From the NCBI GenBank assembly GCA_016647705.1, contig CM028326.1, forward strand, positions 46,778,785 through 46,842,784: a stretch of 64,000 nt of DNA. Reading direction: 5' to 3'. The stretch is from Eucommia ulmoides. Taxonomy: Eukaryota > Streptophyta > Magnoliopsida > Garryales > Eucommiaceae. Shown here in pieces: positions 46,108 through 58,182 of this stretch (position 1 is the stretch's first letter; the number at the start of each line of letters is the position of its first letter). The notes below the pieces were generated by a model, which was not told the DNA's origin, searched no databases, and was given only the letters and a program-made list of their open reading frames with translations. Made by a program: the position numbers and the translations under genes.

Positions 46108-46742
46108 TTTTTTTGATAAGCAACTATATATATATATAATGAGATGGTCTTCTTACTACACGATAAGAAAAATACCATGTGCCCTGCAAGACCCCACAAA
46201 CACCACCACCAAAAGTTTCAGAAAGGGACCGCTAGCCCCTAACAAGAGATCCGCCAAACCCTAATAAGGCATCTCAGGACTCGGTCCCAAAATACAAAAA
46301 GATCCCAAGAAACACCAAAATAAAATACACCATATCTACACTAATAACAAAACCATAAAAACACATACTTCACATCTTAAAAGATGAAGTCGAGAGATAA
46401 ATTTGATTGGATAGGATCAATCCTCCACACTGACCTGCGGCAAGTGCCCTATCTGCATGCCAAAGGTTAAACTCTAAGCCAAATTCTTGTGCAATAAAAT
46501 TCTTGGAATCAAACTCTCCCCACCTCTTCCAACCAAGAGTGAGTCTCTATAATAGAGAAGTTACGTCTCTTTCCCTTATTTATTCCAAAGACAACAAAAA
46601 AAGAACACCTCAAATACCTCCAATCATTAAAATGAAAACTCCCAATTTCAAAACAACCAAGCACTAGAACCCCCAATTATAGCCAACTTCACAAACCCAA
46701 GTGCAAAAAAGAGATTGTTAGTACACCCATACCGCCAAGGCC
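46108..46742 (-). mobile_element. possible LINE 3' end
   Basis: On the minus strand the unit ends CTTATCAAAAAAAAA, a form common at 3' ends of plant LINEs. The body is A/C-rich and non-coding on the + strand. No reverse transcriptase is visible, so the assignment is weak. Confidence 0.35.
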
Positions 46743-48010
46743 TTTTTTTTTTTTTTTTTTTAAACTTTTCTTTTTCAGAATTGAGACTATTTTCTTATAA
46801 GGTTCTCCCCCATCAAACTCTGCAAAAATTTCATCAATCTCATCTTTTGGTCTAGATAAAGAATTACTCCCCAGAAAAATAAGTTACCACATCTCTATCA
46901 TTAACCATGACAATTTGTTTATCTCTAAAGGTAGTACCCTTCTCTAGTAAATCCTTCCTTGTTAGAAGAAATGACCCCAATAGCTCTAGATTTCCTATTG
47001 GATCAATAGATGCAAAAATTTCCTTTGATGAATATAAGCTCTTGAGTTGCAATTCGGCTATTATAATCTCATCTACATCTTCCACTACCTCCCATGTATC
47101 AGAATTAGATTCATAAACTTCTACTAACGGTGAAATCCCCTCAACAACGGTTGAAGATATCCTTGTGGACTTTGGTTCCAACAGTTTATGTTGGCCGTTC
47201 TCATTGAGAATCTCTTCCCTATTAGAAATATCAACACCTTGAATCAAAATGCTCTCCTGATTGTTATAGCAAAAATGATAGTCAATGCACAAATTAGAAT
47301 CCACTTTCTCAACAAAGGAGTCAAATGTCTCCACTCCACAAATCTCCACGGCCCCAATTTGATTAAGAGTCCTTGTTTTCTCAGACAACTCCCTCTCCAT
47401 ACAATTAACTACTTCACTAACCAAACTGAAATTAAGACCAACACTCCTATCAATTGCAAATTCAATACACTCCAACTGACTATTTTGAGTACGAACCTCT
47501 AAGACTTCCTTCTCCAAGCAATCCATAACCAAATCTACTAAACTGAAAATTGGTCCCTCAATTCATCAATTGATGCAAGAGAACTCCAATCAACTTCTAC
47601 AAATTTTTTGGTATGGTGAGAGGCATTTGGTTTTCCCAAAGTGCTTTTGCCATGAATCTCATCTCTTCCCATCCTATTGAATTTACTTCTCTCTACCCCA
47701 TAAGCAAATTTAACTATCAATGTTGAACCCATAATTTTCACACCATTTAGAATTCTAATAGCTTTTGAAGCTTCTTCGAGTGAGGCATATCTAACAAAAC
47801 CAAATTTTGATCTCCCCACAACTCTCCTTTTATTAGGGATGAATGCATCTGTAACAGACCCATGCCACTGAAATATTTTCCTCAAGCCCCAATAATTCAC
47901 ATTTTCTGGTAAATTATCAACGAAAATGGAGAAAAACTTCCCCCAATTTTTCTTGTGTTTCTTTATTGACCTCACTAAGAGCGATAAAATCCCAATCAAA
48001 CCCGATCGAA
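46743..48010 (-). pseudogene. RRM-domain reading frame with A-rich tail (LINE ORF1-like or retrocopy)
   Basis: A minus-strand frame from about 47999 has an RNA recognition motif at residues about 23-100: RNP2 is IFVDNL (25-30), RNP1 is SKFGFVRY (64-71), with the usual LEEASKAI and GVKIMGSTLIVKFA elements. The frame stops at 47538. It continues with a one-base shift as an acidic, coding-like 222-codon frame down to 46864. After a 3' untranslated stretch, a run of about 20 A (minus strand; 46743-46763) follows. RRM frames of this kind occur as ORF1 of plant non-LTR retrotransposons and in small host proteins. The A tail and lack of introns favour a retrotransposed copy. I cannot tell which source. 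Confidence 0.5.
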
Positions 48011-50656
48011 ATCTAGATTAAGGTGAAGTGAGAAAACAACACAAACCACTGTAGAGATAATGTAAACTGAACGGCTTACCCCTGTTGCCAAGAGAACTCA
48101 GATCTGAACAACATACTCCTGTTTACAGTGTCGCCAACGAGAACTCAGATCTGACCACCCATACCTACAAGGCGAGATTCGTCGGAATCTGGCAACGAAC
48201 GGTTTAGAAACAGATGAATAGCCGTGATATGAGTTGGTTTTTGCTCCGCCTCTTGATGCGACGATCAAGAGTTTCTGAGGGTTGGTGATGAGATAATAAC
48301 GCGAACAAGGAGCCAAATCTGGCTATGCTACTCCCGACGGCGACGTTCGCCTGAAGCAGACGCCTCACTCCAACGGATCAAATTCAAGCTTCCCAAGAGA
48401 CAGTTTCTCTCTTTTAACTGGACCCTTTTGGTTTTTTTTCCCGAACAGGGGAAGTATTTTGGATCAATCAAAGCCAAAGCCTGGAACTCCCTCTACTCGG
48501 ACAGATACGACGATAGGGAATGGTAGAGGAGAAAGTGACACCTATAGGAACCCAGATCTACCCAGTCTCATCTCGACGGCGAGAGTCACCGGAGTCGGCG
48601 GAGCCGAGGGAAATCAAAACGGACGGATTTCAAAATGGCCCTGACACACTTCCCAAACACAGCTTCTCTTTCTACCTACCAGTAATTGCTTATTTTCAAT
48701 TGATATTTTCCTTTTGTGTTCATATAATTTGTGTGAATATTCGCGTATTATTTGTGTATAGATGTGGCTGTTAACGTTTGTGTCTGATGTAATGTTCGTT
48801 AGCTTTACAACTTGAAATTGAAGATGAAGATTCGTGAATATTCTTATTGTTTGTTTGAGTGTGTAAATATTTTCGAATTTCAGTAGGAACCAATATTAAT
48901 ACGTTGTGTTATTAATATAATGTGTGGACATTAACGTTAATTACCTCTCACAATGAATAAATAAAAACACAACTCAAATGAACATTCACAAAAAACAAAA
49001 TAAACAAATAAGAATAATCATAATTAATAAACAAAACTCCACCAAAATCAATGAAAACAACATATCAAAACAAATTTGGAACAAACTCCACCACCACCAT
49101 ACGGAATTTCCACTATCGTTAGAATGACAACGACGAAGTGGTGATTTCCACCATCGTTTGGAATTTTCCAGATCTAGAAAATTCCAGATTTGAAAAAATG
49201 GAGATCGAATCCATCGAAAAATTGTCGTTTAATTCCTACTACTGTGGTTACAAATTTTTTAGATTTGAAAATGGAGAGAGAGAGAGAATATTTACCAAAA
49301 TACAATGAACAGTGTGAATATTCACTAAACCACAACAAATATTTATCAAAACACAAACACTATATGAACTATCACAATTATTTACCCCAATATTTTAAAT
49401 AATTGTAAATGGTCAAGAGAGAAAGTGTAAAAAAAAATTAAGAACTTAAAATTAAAACCAACCAGGGGTGAAAAATGTAATTAATGGCCAACGATTCAGA
49501 TCGGTAATGGCGGTGGCGAAAGGCGAACGGCGATGATTGTTCCAAACGATTATTTTCACAGCGCGATTGTTCCAGATCTGAAAACTTTTCAGATAAAAAA
49601 AATTCCAGATTTGGATTTTCAAAATCTGAAAATCCAGATGTGGAATTTTCTAGAGAGAGAGAGAGAGAAAGACCTATCCATGGTGGTGACTGGTTCATGG
49701 GGAACATATTTCGGAGGTAGTGCTGATTTGTGTCACATCGTTTCGGAGGTGGTGATGGTGAGGACAAGAGGATATTGGCGACAGCGACTCGTTCCTCCAT
49801 AAACGTTGTAGCGGTGATGGCAGCGCTGCTATTCATCTTATTCCTATCTCTGGAGTACGTTGTGATGCTGAGAAAGGTGGATATCTTAAAAAACGACGAC
49901 TGTGCTTAATACTTCTATGTCCTCAATTAGTGTTTGTAGCCGTCAATGTTGTTGCAGTATCCCCATTTAAAGAACCGCTTGGGTTGTGCGTATTGATGGT
50001 GGGGATGACAATAGAGAGAGAAGGGGGCTAAAAAATGAAAGGGAACTTTAGGGTTTCTCCATTATATATGTAGCGGTATAAATATTCATCTACAATTTTT
50101 TTAAATGTCAAGAACTATATACTGACATTGTTTTCGAAAAGAATAAATTATAACATGATTGTTTAGAAGATTTCTTTATTAAATTAACTCTTAAATAAGG
50201 GTTAAACAATACAAACCTATTAATTTAATTGAAATTTATTTAAATAGTTTATCAAAATATGGAGACAAAAATTTGTAGGTAAAAATATTATTTTCATATT
50301 TCCATATATTTAATTTAAATTAATAAATTATTAAAGAATAAAAAATATTTATTTTATTATTAATTTAACTAAAGTTTCTTTAAATAATTTCTCAAAATAT
50401 AGTGGCAAAAAATGTAATGCGATTTATATGACAAATATTATATTTATATATATACAAAAAACATATTCTCTCTACTCAATTTTTTTTTTCTTTTTTCTCT
50501 TTTTTTTTTTTTTCTCAATTATGTCTAATATATAAACAGGACAAACATAAAAATTGTAAATATTTCTTAACTGTCTGATATTTTGGGAGACGAAGAAAGG
50601 TCTATATCAAATAAAAATATAACATAAATATAAAATGTCTATTTATATTTAATTTT

Positions 50657-50692
<36 letters not shown>

Positions 50693-50841
50693 TGACTTGT
50701 GAAATTTTGCGAACTAATAAGTTTGGGACAGACTTGCACTTAAAGCCTGCAAGTAAAAGAACCATGCTTAAAGACTCATACAATTCAGTAACTTAACTTG
50801 AAAGCATCCATATGTGGGAAAATAAACAAACAAAACAGGTG
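48011..50841. other. intergenic region between the RRM relic and the protease
   Basis: 48050-48660 is less AT-rich and may be the 5' part of the RRM unit on the minus strand, but no clear frame is supported. 49080-49850 has repeated TTCCAGAT(C/T)TG and GAGAGAGAGA words. 50225-50400 holds two diverged copies of a unit of about 150 bases. (CA)n/(TA)n lies at 50660-50692. Confidence 0.4.
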
Positions 50842-50848
50842 TATAAAT
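50842..50848 (+). promoter_or_regulatory. TATA box of the protease gene
   Basis: TATAAAT lies 81 bases upstream of the ATG, leaving room for a leader of about 50 bases. Placement is as expected for a plant gene. Confidence 0.55.
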
Positions 50849-50928
50849 CCATCTTCTTCCCAACATTTATCCAATAGTGTATTCCTCATTCATTCCGTGG
50901 TAATCCCATCTAATTAAGTTAGCTAAAA

Positions 50929-51391
50929 ATGGCCCTCGCAATTTCCTTGAAGTCATTTCTTCTTCTTCTCTCCCTCTCACTCTTTTCCTGTTCGACGTTT
51001 GCTCGTGATTTCTCGATAGTCGGTTATTCTCCTGATGATTTGACATGCATCGATAAGCTCATCAACCTCTTTCAATCTTGGATGTCAAAGCATGGAAAAA
51101 CATACAGGAGCATTGAGGAAAAATTGCACAGGTTCGAAATTTTCAAGGATAATTTGAAGCACATCGACGAGAGGAATAAGAATGTTTCTAATTACTGGCT
51201 AGGATTGAACGAGTTCGCTGATTTAAGCCACGAAGAGTTCAAGAACATGTATCTGGGGCTCAAGGTTGACCTGTCTAAAAAGATACAGTCCCATGAAGAA
51301 TTCAGCTACAGGGATTTTGTGGATTTGCCCAAGTCCGTCGATTGGAGAAAGAAGGGTGCCGTAACTCCTGTCAAGAACCAAGGTTCATGTG
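50929..51391 (+). CDS. XCP: protease exon 1
   Basis: 154 codons plus one base: signal peptide, prodomain and start of the mature domain to QGSC. The donor is G|GTAAGT. Confidence 0.93.
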
Positions 51392-52940
51392 GTAAGTTAT
51401 TTTGAGAAAATTAATACTCTCTCCTTAATGTGCTGAAAAATGAACAGAGAAAAGGAAGTAGAAAAAGAAAAGTAATAGTTATGCGTGTGTGCAGGAAGTT
51501 GCTGGGCATTCTCGACGGTGGCTTCCGTTGAGGGGATTAACCAAATAAAAACAGGAAATTTGACAGCGCTGTCGGAGCAAGAGCTGATCGACTGTGACAC
51601 CACCTACAACCACGGATGCAACGGGGGTCTCATGGATTATGCATTTGCTTACATCGTTCAAAACCAAGGGCTTCATAAGGAGGACGACTATCCCTACCTC
51701 ATGGAAGAAGGCACATGCCACCAGAAAAAGGACGTATCGGAGGTAGTGACCATCAGTGGCTACCATGACGTGCCGGAAAACAACGAACTCGACCTCTTGA
51801 AAGCCCTCGCCAACCAGCCTCTGAGCGTCGCCATCGAAGCTTCCAGTAGAGATTTTCAATTCTACAGTGGGGTACGTACAGAAAATTAAAGCATGTCGTT
51901 TGTTGTTTCCAATACTTTCATCATATTTCATTTTTACCCCCTCTACTTCTTCACTCCCTTTTATTTTTTGATCATTGGGAAAAATTTATATATTTTGTTA
52001 AAAAGTATGAAAAATTTAATATTTAATGAAAAAAAGGAAGAAACTAACATTGCATGTGTCTTTGTCTGTTCTTTTCCTATCTATATTTTTATTTTTCTAA
52101 TAATTATAAAAAAATTAAATTAAAATAATGAGTAATTTTACTTATTTTATATAAAGTTTGGATGGCGAAACAAATTACACTATACATATATATATATATA
52201 TATATGTATTTTTTTTATTTTTTTTTTTTTTATTTTTTATTTTTTATCATTTTCCTTTTAGTTAGATTGAAAAATATTATTTTTTCTAATCTAATAAAAG
52301 TAAAAGGGTTAAGTGATTTTTTTTTTTTGAAGGAGTGAATGATTTGAAAGGACAAAGGACAATTAACCCTTATTATCAATAAATATCTATACGTGATGTG
52401 TGACAAAATTTTAGGTTTTTTTTTTTTTTTTTTTCAAAATCTCAAATTTCGTAATCTACTATTCATCAAATCCACTTAATATAGTAATTTTTTTAATAGT
52501 TCAAAATTATTATAAGCCATAAAAAATATTATAATTTTTTACATAAAAAAATTATAGTGCACAGTGCCTTTTACGTATTATAGTAAGTATATATTTTTGA
52601 AAATATTATCGTGGTGAATTGTATGACATATATATATATATATATATTCTTTTTTTTTTTTTTTAAATTTGTGGATTGTCCATCGAGAAATTTGATAAAA
52701 TTGTAAAGTATTTATGGTATGTAGGGCGTTTTTGATGGGCATTGTGGAGCGGAGCTTGATCACGGAGTAGCGGCGGTTGGGTACGGAAGCATGAAAGGGA
52801 TGGATTACATAATTGTGAAGAACTCTTGGGGATCACGATGGGGAGAGAAAGGGTTCATAAGGATGAAGAGGAACACTAGGAAGCCTGAAGGTCTTTGTGG
52901 TATCAACAAAATGGCTTCTTATCCTACCAAGAATAACTGA
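50929..52940 (+). CDS. XCP: XCP1/XCP2-like papain-family cysteine protease, three exons
   Basis: Exons 50929-51391, 51495-51871 and 52725-52940 (GT-AG introns of 103 and 853 bases) encode 351 residues, near the 355 of Arabidopsis XCPs. A signal peptide covers about 1-25 (cleavage before RDFSIVGYS). The I29 inhibitory prodomain spans about 47-105, with the ERFNIN pattern E64-R68-F72-N75-I79-N83 and a GxNxFxD motif at 92-98. The mature enzyme starts near 133 (LPKSVDWR). The active site is complete: Gln151, Cys157 (GSCGSCWAFS), His293 ([11 protein letters not shown]), Asn313 (KNSWG). GCNGG is at 195-199, and there is an N-glycosylation site at Asn176. There is no granulin tail. In Arabidopsis the close relatives act in vacuoles of differentiating tracheary elements during xylem autolysis; the same role here is inferred. 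No disruptions seen. Confidence 0.95.
51495..51871 (+). CDS. XCP: protease exon 2
   Basis: Starts after GTGCAG and completes the Gly codon before SCWAFS. It ends FQFYSG before GTACGT. Confidence 0.93.
52725..52940 (+). CDS. XCP: protease exon 3
   Basis: Starts after TATGTAG (GVFDGHCG) and ends at TGA after YPTKNN. It carries the catalytic His and Asn. The preceding 853-base intron is very AT-rich with (TA)n runs near 52187 and 52629. Confidence 0.93.
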   Translation, partial: GVFDGHCGAELDHGVAAVGYGSMKGMDYIIVKNSWGSRWGEKGFIRMKRNTRKPEGLCGINKMASYPTKNN

Positions 52941-53684
52941 TCGATCCTATATTTCATTCCCTGTTTCGTTCACTCCACCAAAACATCCATGATTCCATTG
53001 TCTTTGATACCCACTCTCTTACTCAAATAATACATTATTGTTCTGTATTTTTTTCTTCCAAAAGTATAATTAAGATTTAATTGCATAATTTATGGTTTCT
53101 AATTGGGAAATTTGAGGTAGAATTTTGCAAAAGCCGAATTTGGAGGACAATGAAAGAGTCAATCTGTGGTAAATTGGATTCTACTTAAATCTTGAACCGT
53201 GGAAGAAGAATCGAACATTCAATTTGAATTCAGAAAAGTGTGAGGCACAATGCGCGAAGTATTAAACTTTAAAAATTCGTACAAATGTTTGACGGGCTTA
53301 CTTCAAATCAAATTGGAATTAATTCTATAAGATATCATTTTTGAGCAGTAGTGGATCCAGAAAATTGGTTGAGGAGGACTAATTTTTCAGAAATTATTAC
53401 ACATTTTTATAATATAGGGATTAATTATATAAATTTTTAAAAGAATTTTAATCATTTTTTCTGAAAGTATAGGAATAATAATAAAATTTTTCAAAAGTTC
53501 AAGGAGAACTCGAGTATCTTTTGGCACTAAGCAACTCCACGACTACTTTTGAGGAGGACTGAATATTGATTTAATTTGTTTAAAAGTTAGGGGTTTCAAT
53601 GTTCAATTCCGATAAACAATCAAAATTAAATATAAATTATTGTAAGGGGTAAAATTAATATTCAATTGGACTTGAGAATCCTCC
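52941..53684. other. 3' flank of the protease gene
   Basis: The 3' UTR probably ends within about 120 bases (CAAATAATACATTATTG at 53025). The remainder is AT-rich without a gene. Confidence 0.45.
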
Positions 53685-54091
53685 TGATGCGGGAATTAAA
53701 GTGTAACTTCCCACTACATTAGGGTATAACTCTCAATAAATAGCCATATTATGACATAATAGAGAGTCTAGAAAGGCGTAACGGCTGGAAGTTGTCAAGT
53801 CTATAAATAGGAAAAAACTGGAAGTTGTCAAGTCTATAAATAGGAAAAAAGGCATCACATTTACATTACTTAAGCTTTCTCTCATATTATATTCTTAAAC
53901 TTTTATTCTTAAGCTTTCTCTTATATTATATTCTTAAACTTTTATTCTTCTCTAAAGATAATGTGATCTTATTTTCATGTCGGAAATTCTTTGGCCGATA
54001 TTATACCGGTGACCCTTTATAGAACTATTGGTTTTGCAGGTTGGATCGCAGATTGCGGAGGTTTCCTGCTACTTGGGATTTTTTGACAACA
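53685..54091 (+). repeat. 5' LTR of the LARD-like element
   Basis: 407 bases. It shares ATTAGGGT-TAACTC, AGTCTATAAATAGG (TATA box), CTTTCTCTCATATTATATTCTTAA, TTCTTTGGCCGA and GGTTTTGCAGGT with the 3' LTR. It has an extra local duplication of CTGGAAGTTGTCAAGTCTAT. Confidence 0.85.
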
Positions 54092-55029
54092 TTATTTGTC
54101 GCCCTATGTAGAAAGCAGAGAAAAAAACATGATCGCCCGTGTCTCATAAACCACCGGCAGTTCTACATTGCCATCGGCAAAACCACGAATCGCAAAGGAG
54201 AGAAAAATCGTTCCTAATCTGTTTTTATTCTGAAGCCAATGAACAGGTCTACAGAATCAATCGTTGATAATCGTCGATAATCAATAATCAATGACGAAGA
54301 CGACGAAAAAGACGAAGCAACAAAAATAATTATCAATTCAAAGAGAACGACGACGAAGAAGAAAAATCTCCGATGGAGTGCCCTCAATCGAAACTCTGAA
54401 TATGGAAACGATTTGCAAACAATAAAGAGGCTGAACAGATCGACAACTATTCAATCAAAAATACCGATCGATGAACAAGATCCAAGTAATCAAAGTCAAT
54501 CGATGACTTCAATCGAAGATTTCGATCAAAAACAGAACCGAAGTACAATCGGTGAATAAACAAATCGACAAACAAGGAATGGATCCGGTCTGACCTAAAG
54601 TGAACATCAGATCTGACCTGAACTATAGCTCCGATCTGGCCTGGATCGGATCCCCGATCTGAACTTAATCACAACCGGACCTCCGATCTGAACATCAACG
54701 ACAATCGTGGTGAGAAGCAACACACCCGATTCGGATCAATAGATCCCCTATTTTCGGATCTGGGTCTTCAATCCCCATCGGCGATCGCATAAAGAAAACC
54801 AGAGCTTGGAGTCGTTTCGGCAGAGAGAGACGAATCGTCTGGCCGTGGAAGCGAAAGTGGATATCTCCGACGAAATCAGAAACGAGAGAACAGAAGATAA
54901 TCAAAGGAGATGGCGGCTGCAACATGATGAAGTCAATAAGCAAACAGAACATCAGCAGCTGCAATGGAAGAAGGGGATAATTTAACCTAGGGCTAATTAC
55001 TCGAAGGCCTCGTAAGATAACAAGTATGC
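54092..55029 (+). other. leader region of the LARD-like element
   Basis: Purine-rich, with GACGACGAAGA-type words and repeated CCGATCTGA(C/A)C(T/C) words (54590-54700). No protein is recognised. Confidence 0.45.
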
Positions 55030-56075
55030 TTACGGTTCGTTTGGTTGTACGGAATTGAACGAAAGTGGAATAGAATTGAAGAAGTAATAGAATGAAAGAA
55101 AAAATAGAATGAAATTGTTAATGAAATTACTATTTTATTATCTTGTTTGGTTGGTATGGAATGAGGTAAAGAATGAAATAGTAATATATAGTAAAATTTC
55201 TATTATGTTTTTATGAAATTATTATTCCATTATCTTATTTGGTTGGTATGAAATGAGTAAAATAATAGAATAAAATATAATAAAATTCTCATTATGCCCT
55301 TATTACAAAATTTTATTATATTTCACTATTTCATTCTTTCCCTCATTTTATTATATTTCACTATTCCATTCAATTTTAGGTTTCTATTCTCTAATTTCTG
55401 TTTCTGTTCTCAATTTTCAGTTTCTATTATCTAATTTTTGTTTCTGTTCGCAATTTTCAGGTTCCATTATCTAATTTTCTGTTTTTATTCTTAATTTTCA
55501 GTTTATGTTCTCAATTTTCTGTTTCTGTTCTTAATTTTCAGTTTCCGTTCTCAATTTTTTGTTCTCTAAATTTCTGTTTTTGTTCTCAATTTTTAGTTTA
55601 TGTTCTCATTTTTTGTTATCAATTTTCTATTTTTGTTCTTAATTTTCATTTTTTGTTCTTAATTTTCAGTTTCCGTTCTTAATTTTATGTTTTCTAATTT
55701 TATGTTTTTGTTCTCAATTTTCAGTTTATGCTCTCAATTTTCTGTTTCTGTTCTCAATTTTTTGTTTCTATTCTCAATTTTCTGTTATCTAATTTCTATT
55801 TATGTTCTCTAATTTTTATTTCTGTTCTTAATTTTTAATTTTTGTTCTTAATTTTCAAGAGCTTAAATATAAGGGCTATTATGTAATTTAAGATGTTAAT
55901 TCTATTGGGTTGAAATCCCATTCCACCTTATCTCAAATGGAATCCCATTCCACCCTATTTCATTCCAATAGAATCACAAAAGTGATTCCATTGGAAAACT
56001 AAACAACGGAATAGGAATCGAGCGCAGAATGTGATTACATTCCGCCCCCGATTCCGTCCAACCAAATATGCCGTT
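55030..56075. mobile_element. TIR element inside the LARD-like element
   Basis: The left end TTACGGTTCGTTTGGTTG and right end CAACCAAATATGCCGTTA are inverted, each followed inward by ACGGAATTG/GATTCCGT-like sequence. It has no coding. The interior contains the TTCTCAATTTTCAG repeat. A sequence like its left flank (CCTAGGGCTAATTACTC) recurs at 56927. Confidence 0.6.
55370..55860 (+). repeat. degenerate TTCTCAATTTTCAGTTTCTG tandem repeat
   Basis: More than twenty imperfect units of about 16-24 bases, combining TTTCTGTTC, TCAATTTTCAG and TCTAATTT. Confidence 0.8.
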
Positions 56076-58182
56076 ATAGTTTTTGCCTTGAAGTTTATTT
56101 TTATAAGTTTTTGATTTGATGATAAATCAAGAATCGAAAATAAGTACGATCTCGAAACGCTCTGAAGAAAATATTAAATTACAATTTGCATCTTATAGAT
56201 TCAACTTATGAATTACACTATGATATTTAGAGACAATTTAATACTTGTGATAGAGAAATGATATGTTGAGGTGCATTATAATTACGGAATATGTCCCATA
56301 ATTTGATTGGACTATTTAAAATCGTAGGGCTGTATTTACAATTTGTATCCTCAAGTTTACTCTTAGCAATAAGTACTAAAGTTCCTAAGGTAATATCTAC
56401 ATTTACTGTTTATGCCCTCAAGTTTATTTTACTTACAAATTGCGACACATGTGACATGCATAATGTATTTTTGCCCTACTTGCACAACAACCCTTCCTCT
56501 AGCACCATTACTGTGCAATAAATATAAAAATTGTGGAAAAGATCCCTAAATTATTGAAAAATATTAAAACTAGCCCAAAACTTCCGTATAAAATAAAAAA
56601 AATGCCGTTTTGATTCCCGAAACGATGGAATTTGGCTAAAATCACGTTGTACATTGATCCAGCGGTCTTTCTCAGAAGGCCGTTTCCACCCAAAAATGTT
56701 TTTTTTTTTAATAAAAAATGGCCACAATTGACTTTTTTGGTGAAATTGGGCCTTGGGGTGCTCTCTTTGTGCCAAGAAGTCCCACACTTGTTGCACTGCA
56801 TCACTTAGTAGTACTGTATAACAGCTGAATGTTTCACTATGTATCGGGACACAAATCAAGTGTTATGTGTAACACAAAACATACTGGATTAGTATAATAT
56901 TACGCTCGTGCGAAAAATCTGACAACCTAGGGCTAATTACTCTAAAGCCCCTAAGGTGGTAAGCATATTCACATTTAATGCCCATCAAGTTTTAAATAAG
57001 CTTATGGATTATTGAATTGGAGAAAATTACATTTTTTGATTAGATACTTCAAGTACCTAGGAGAAATATCGAAATTACACTTTGTATATTCTAATTTAGA
57101 AATTATGATGCTACATGTGATAATTAGAGGAAGTTTAGCATTTACCAAAGCAATAAATGTAGGGAAATGTATTATGATTGCAGAATATGCCCCATAAACT
57201 TGTAAGGATTATTCGAAGTCCTAGGGCTCAACAAAATTACACTTTGACCGTTATAACTTTTATTCCAACAAATTACATGTTATGAGGGCAATATTGGCAC
57301 TTTAAAATATCCAAGTACGTCCAACGGTGTACAAGATTAGATAAACTCGATTCTACTATGGAATTAGTGCCTTTCAAGTCAAACCCTTTAAGACCTGTGC
57401 AAAATTACTAAAGAGGGAGGAAGCACTTAAAGGCGTGGTCCGAGATCAATTCAAAACTGAACACTTGTTGTGTCACGAATAATAAATTAATCACTTAGCA
57501 TAACTAGATAATATGATGAATATGCAGTACACCCACATTATGGTAGACTACGAATTCAGGCGTTAGAAATCACAGGAGAAATTCTTAAGATCACAAAATG
57601 CAACTTGCCTCTGGAAATGCCTTGGGTAATTACACCGTTACAACTTATCTTATATTATCCTGAAGGATGCAACTATTTGTTTGTTAATGATTATTATGTG
57701 GCATACAAGCTTTTATTCTTATAGAGCAGGTTAAAAAGTTACATATCTCGGTCAAGTCCCATGAACAAAAGGGTAATCGAAAGGATATAGAAAGCGGAGT
57801 AGAGTTCAACCCTCCCTAAGATAATCAATTACAAAGAACTTAAGTCAAATGAAAATTTGCGAAGGAGACTAAGTTCTGAACTTAAGCCCGAGGACATCAC
57901 AAGGGGGTAGGATTATTTTTAATCGCAGGAACAATCACTGAAAGAAGAATCGGTCTATGGTCTCTTTAAAGCCAACAATTCATTCATAAATCGTTTAGCA
58001 AATAAACCAGTTATAAAGGAGGGCAAAGAGGAAGAGAAAAATATACAAATACCCTAGGTGTGAGAGTAACTCCCCGGCAGAAGAAGACGGGTCTGAGAAT
58101 ACCTCGTCTGAGGATAGTTCCTCAATAATAAAACACTGGAAGTGATAAAAATCACCAAGTGTAAAGAAAAAAACAAAATTGC
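56076..58182 (+). other. interior of the LARD-like element, no gene
   Basis: Mostly AT-rich. A minus-strand open frame at 56551-56859 has no family resemblance that I recognise. Confidence 0.45.

Noticed and set aside
48459-48774. Plus-strand open frames near 48.5 kb
   Set aside because: Two overlapping frames with no domain. The GC rise fits a 5' untranslated end of the minus-strand RRM unit better.
56551-56859. 102-codon minus-strand frame in the LARD-like element
   Set aside because: No family motif recognised, and it overlaps another open frame on the same strand.
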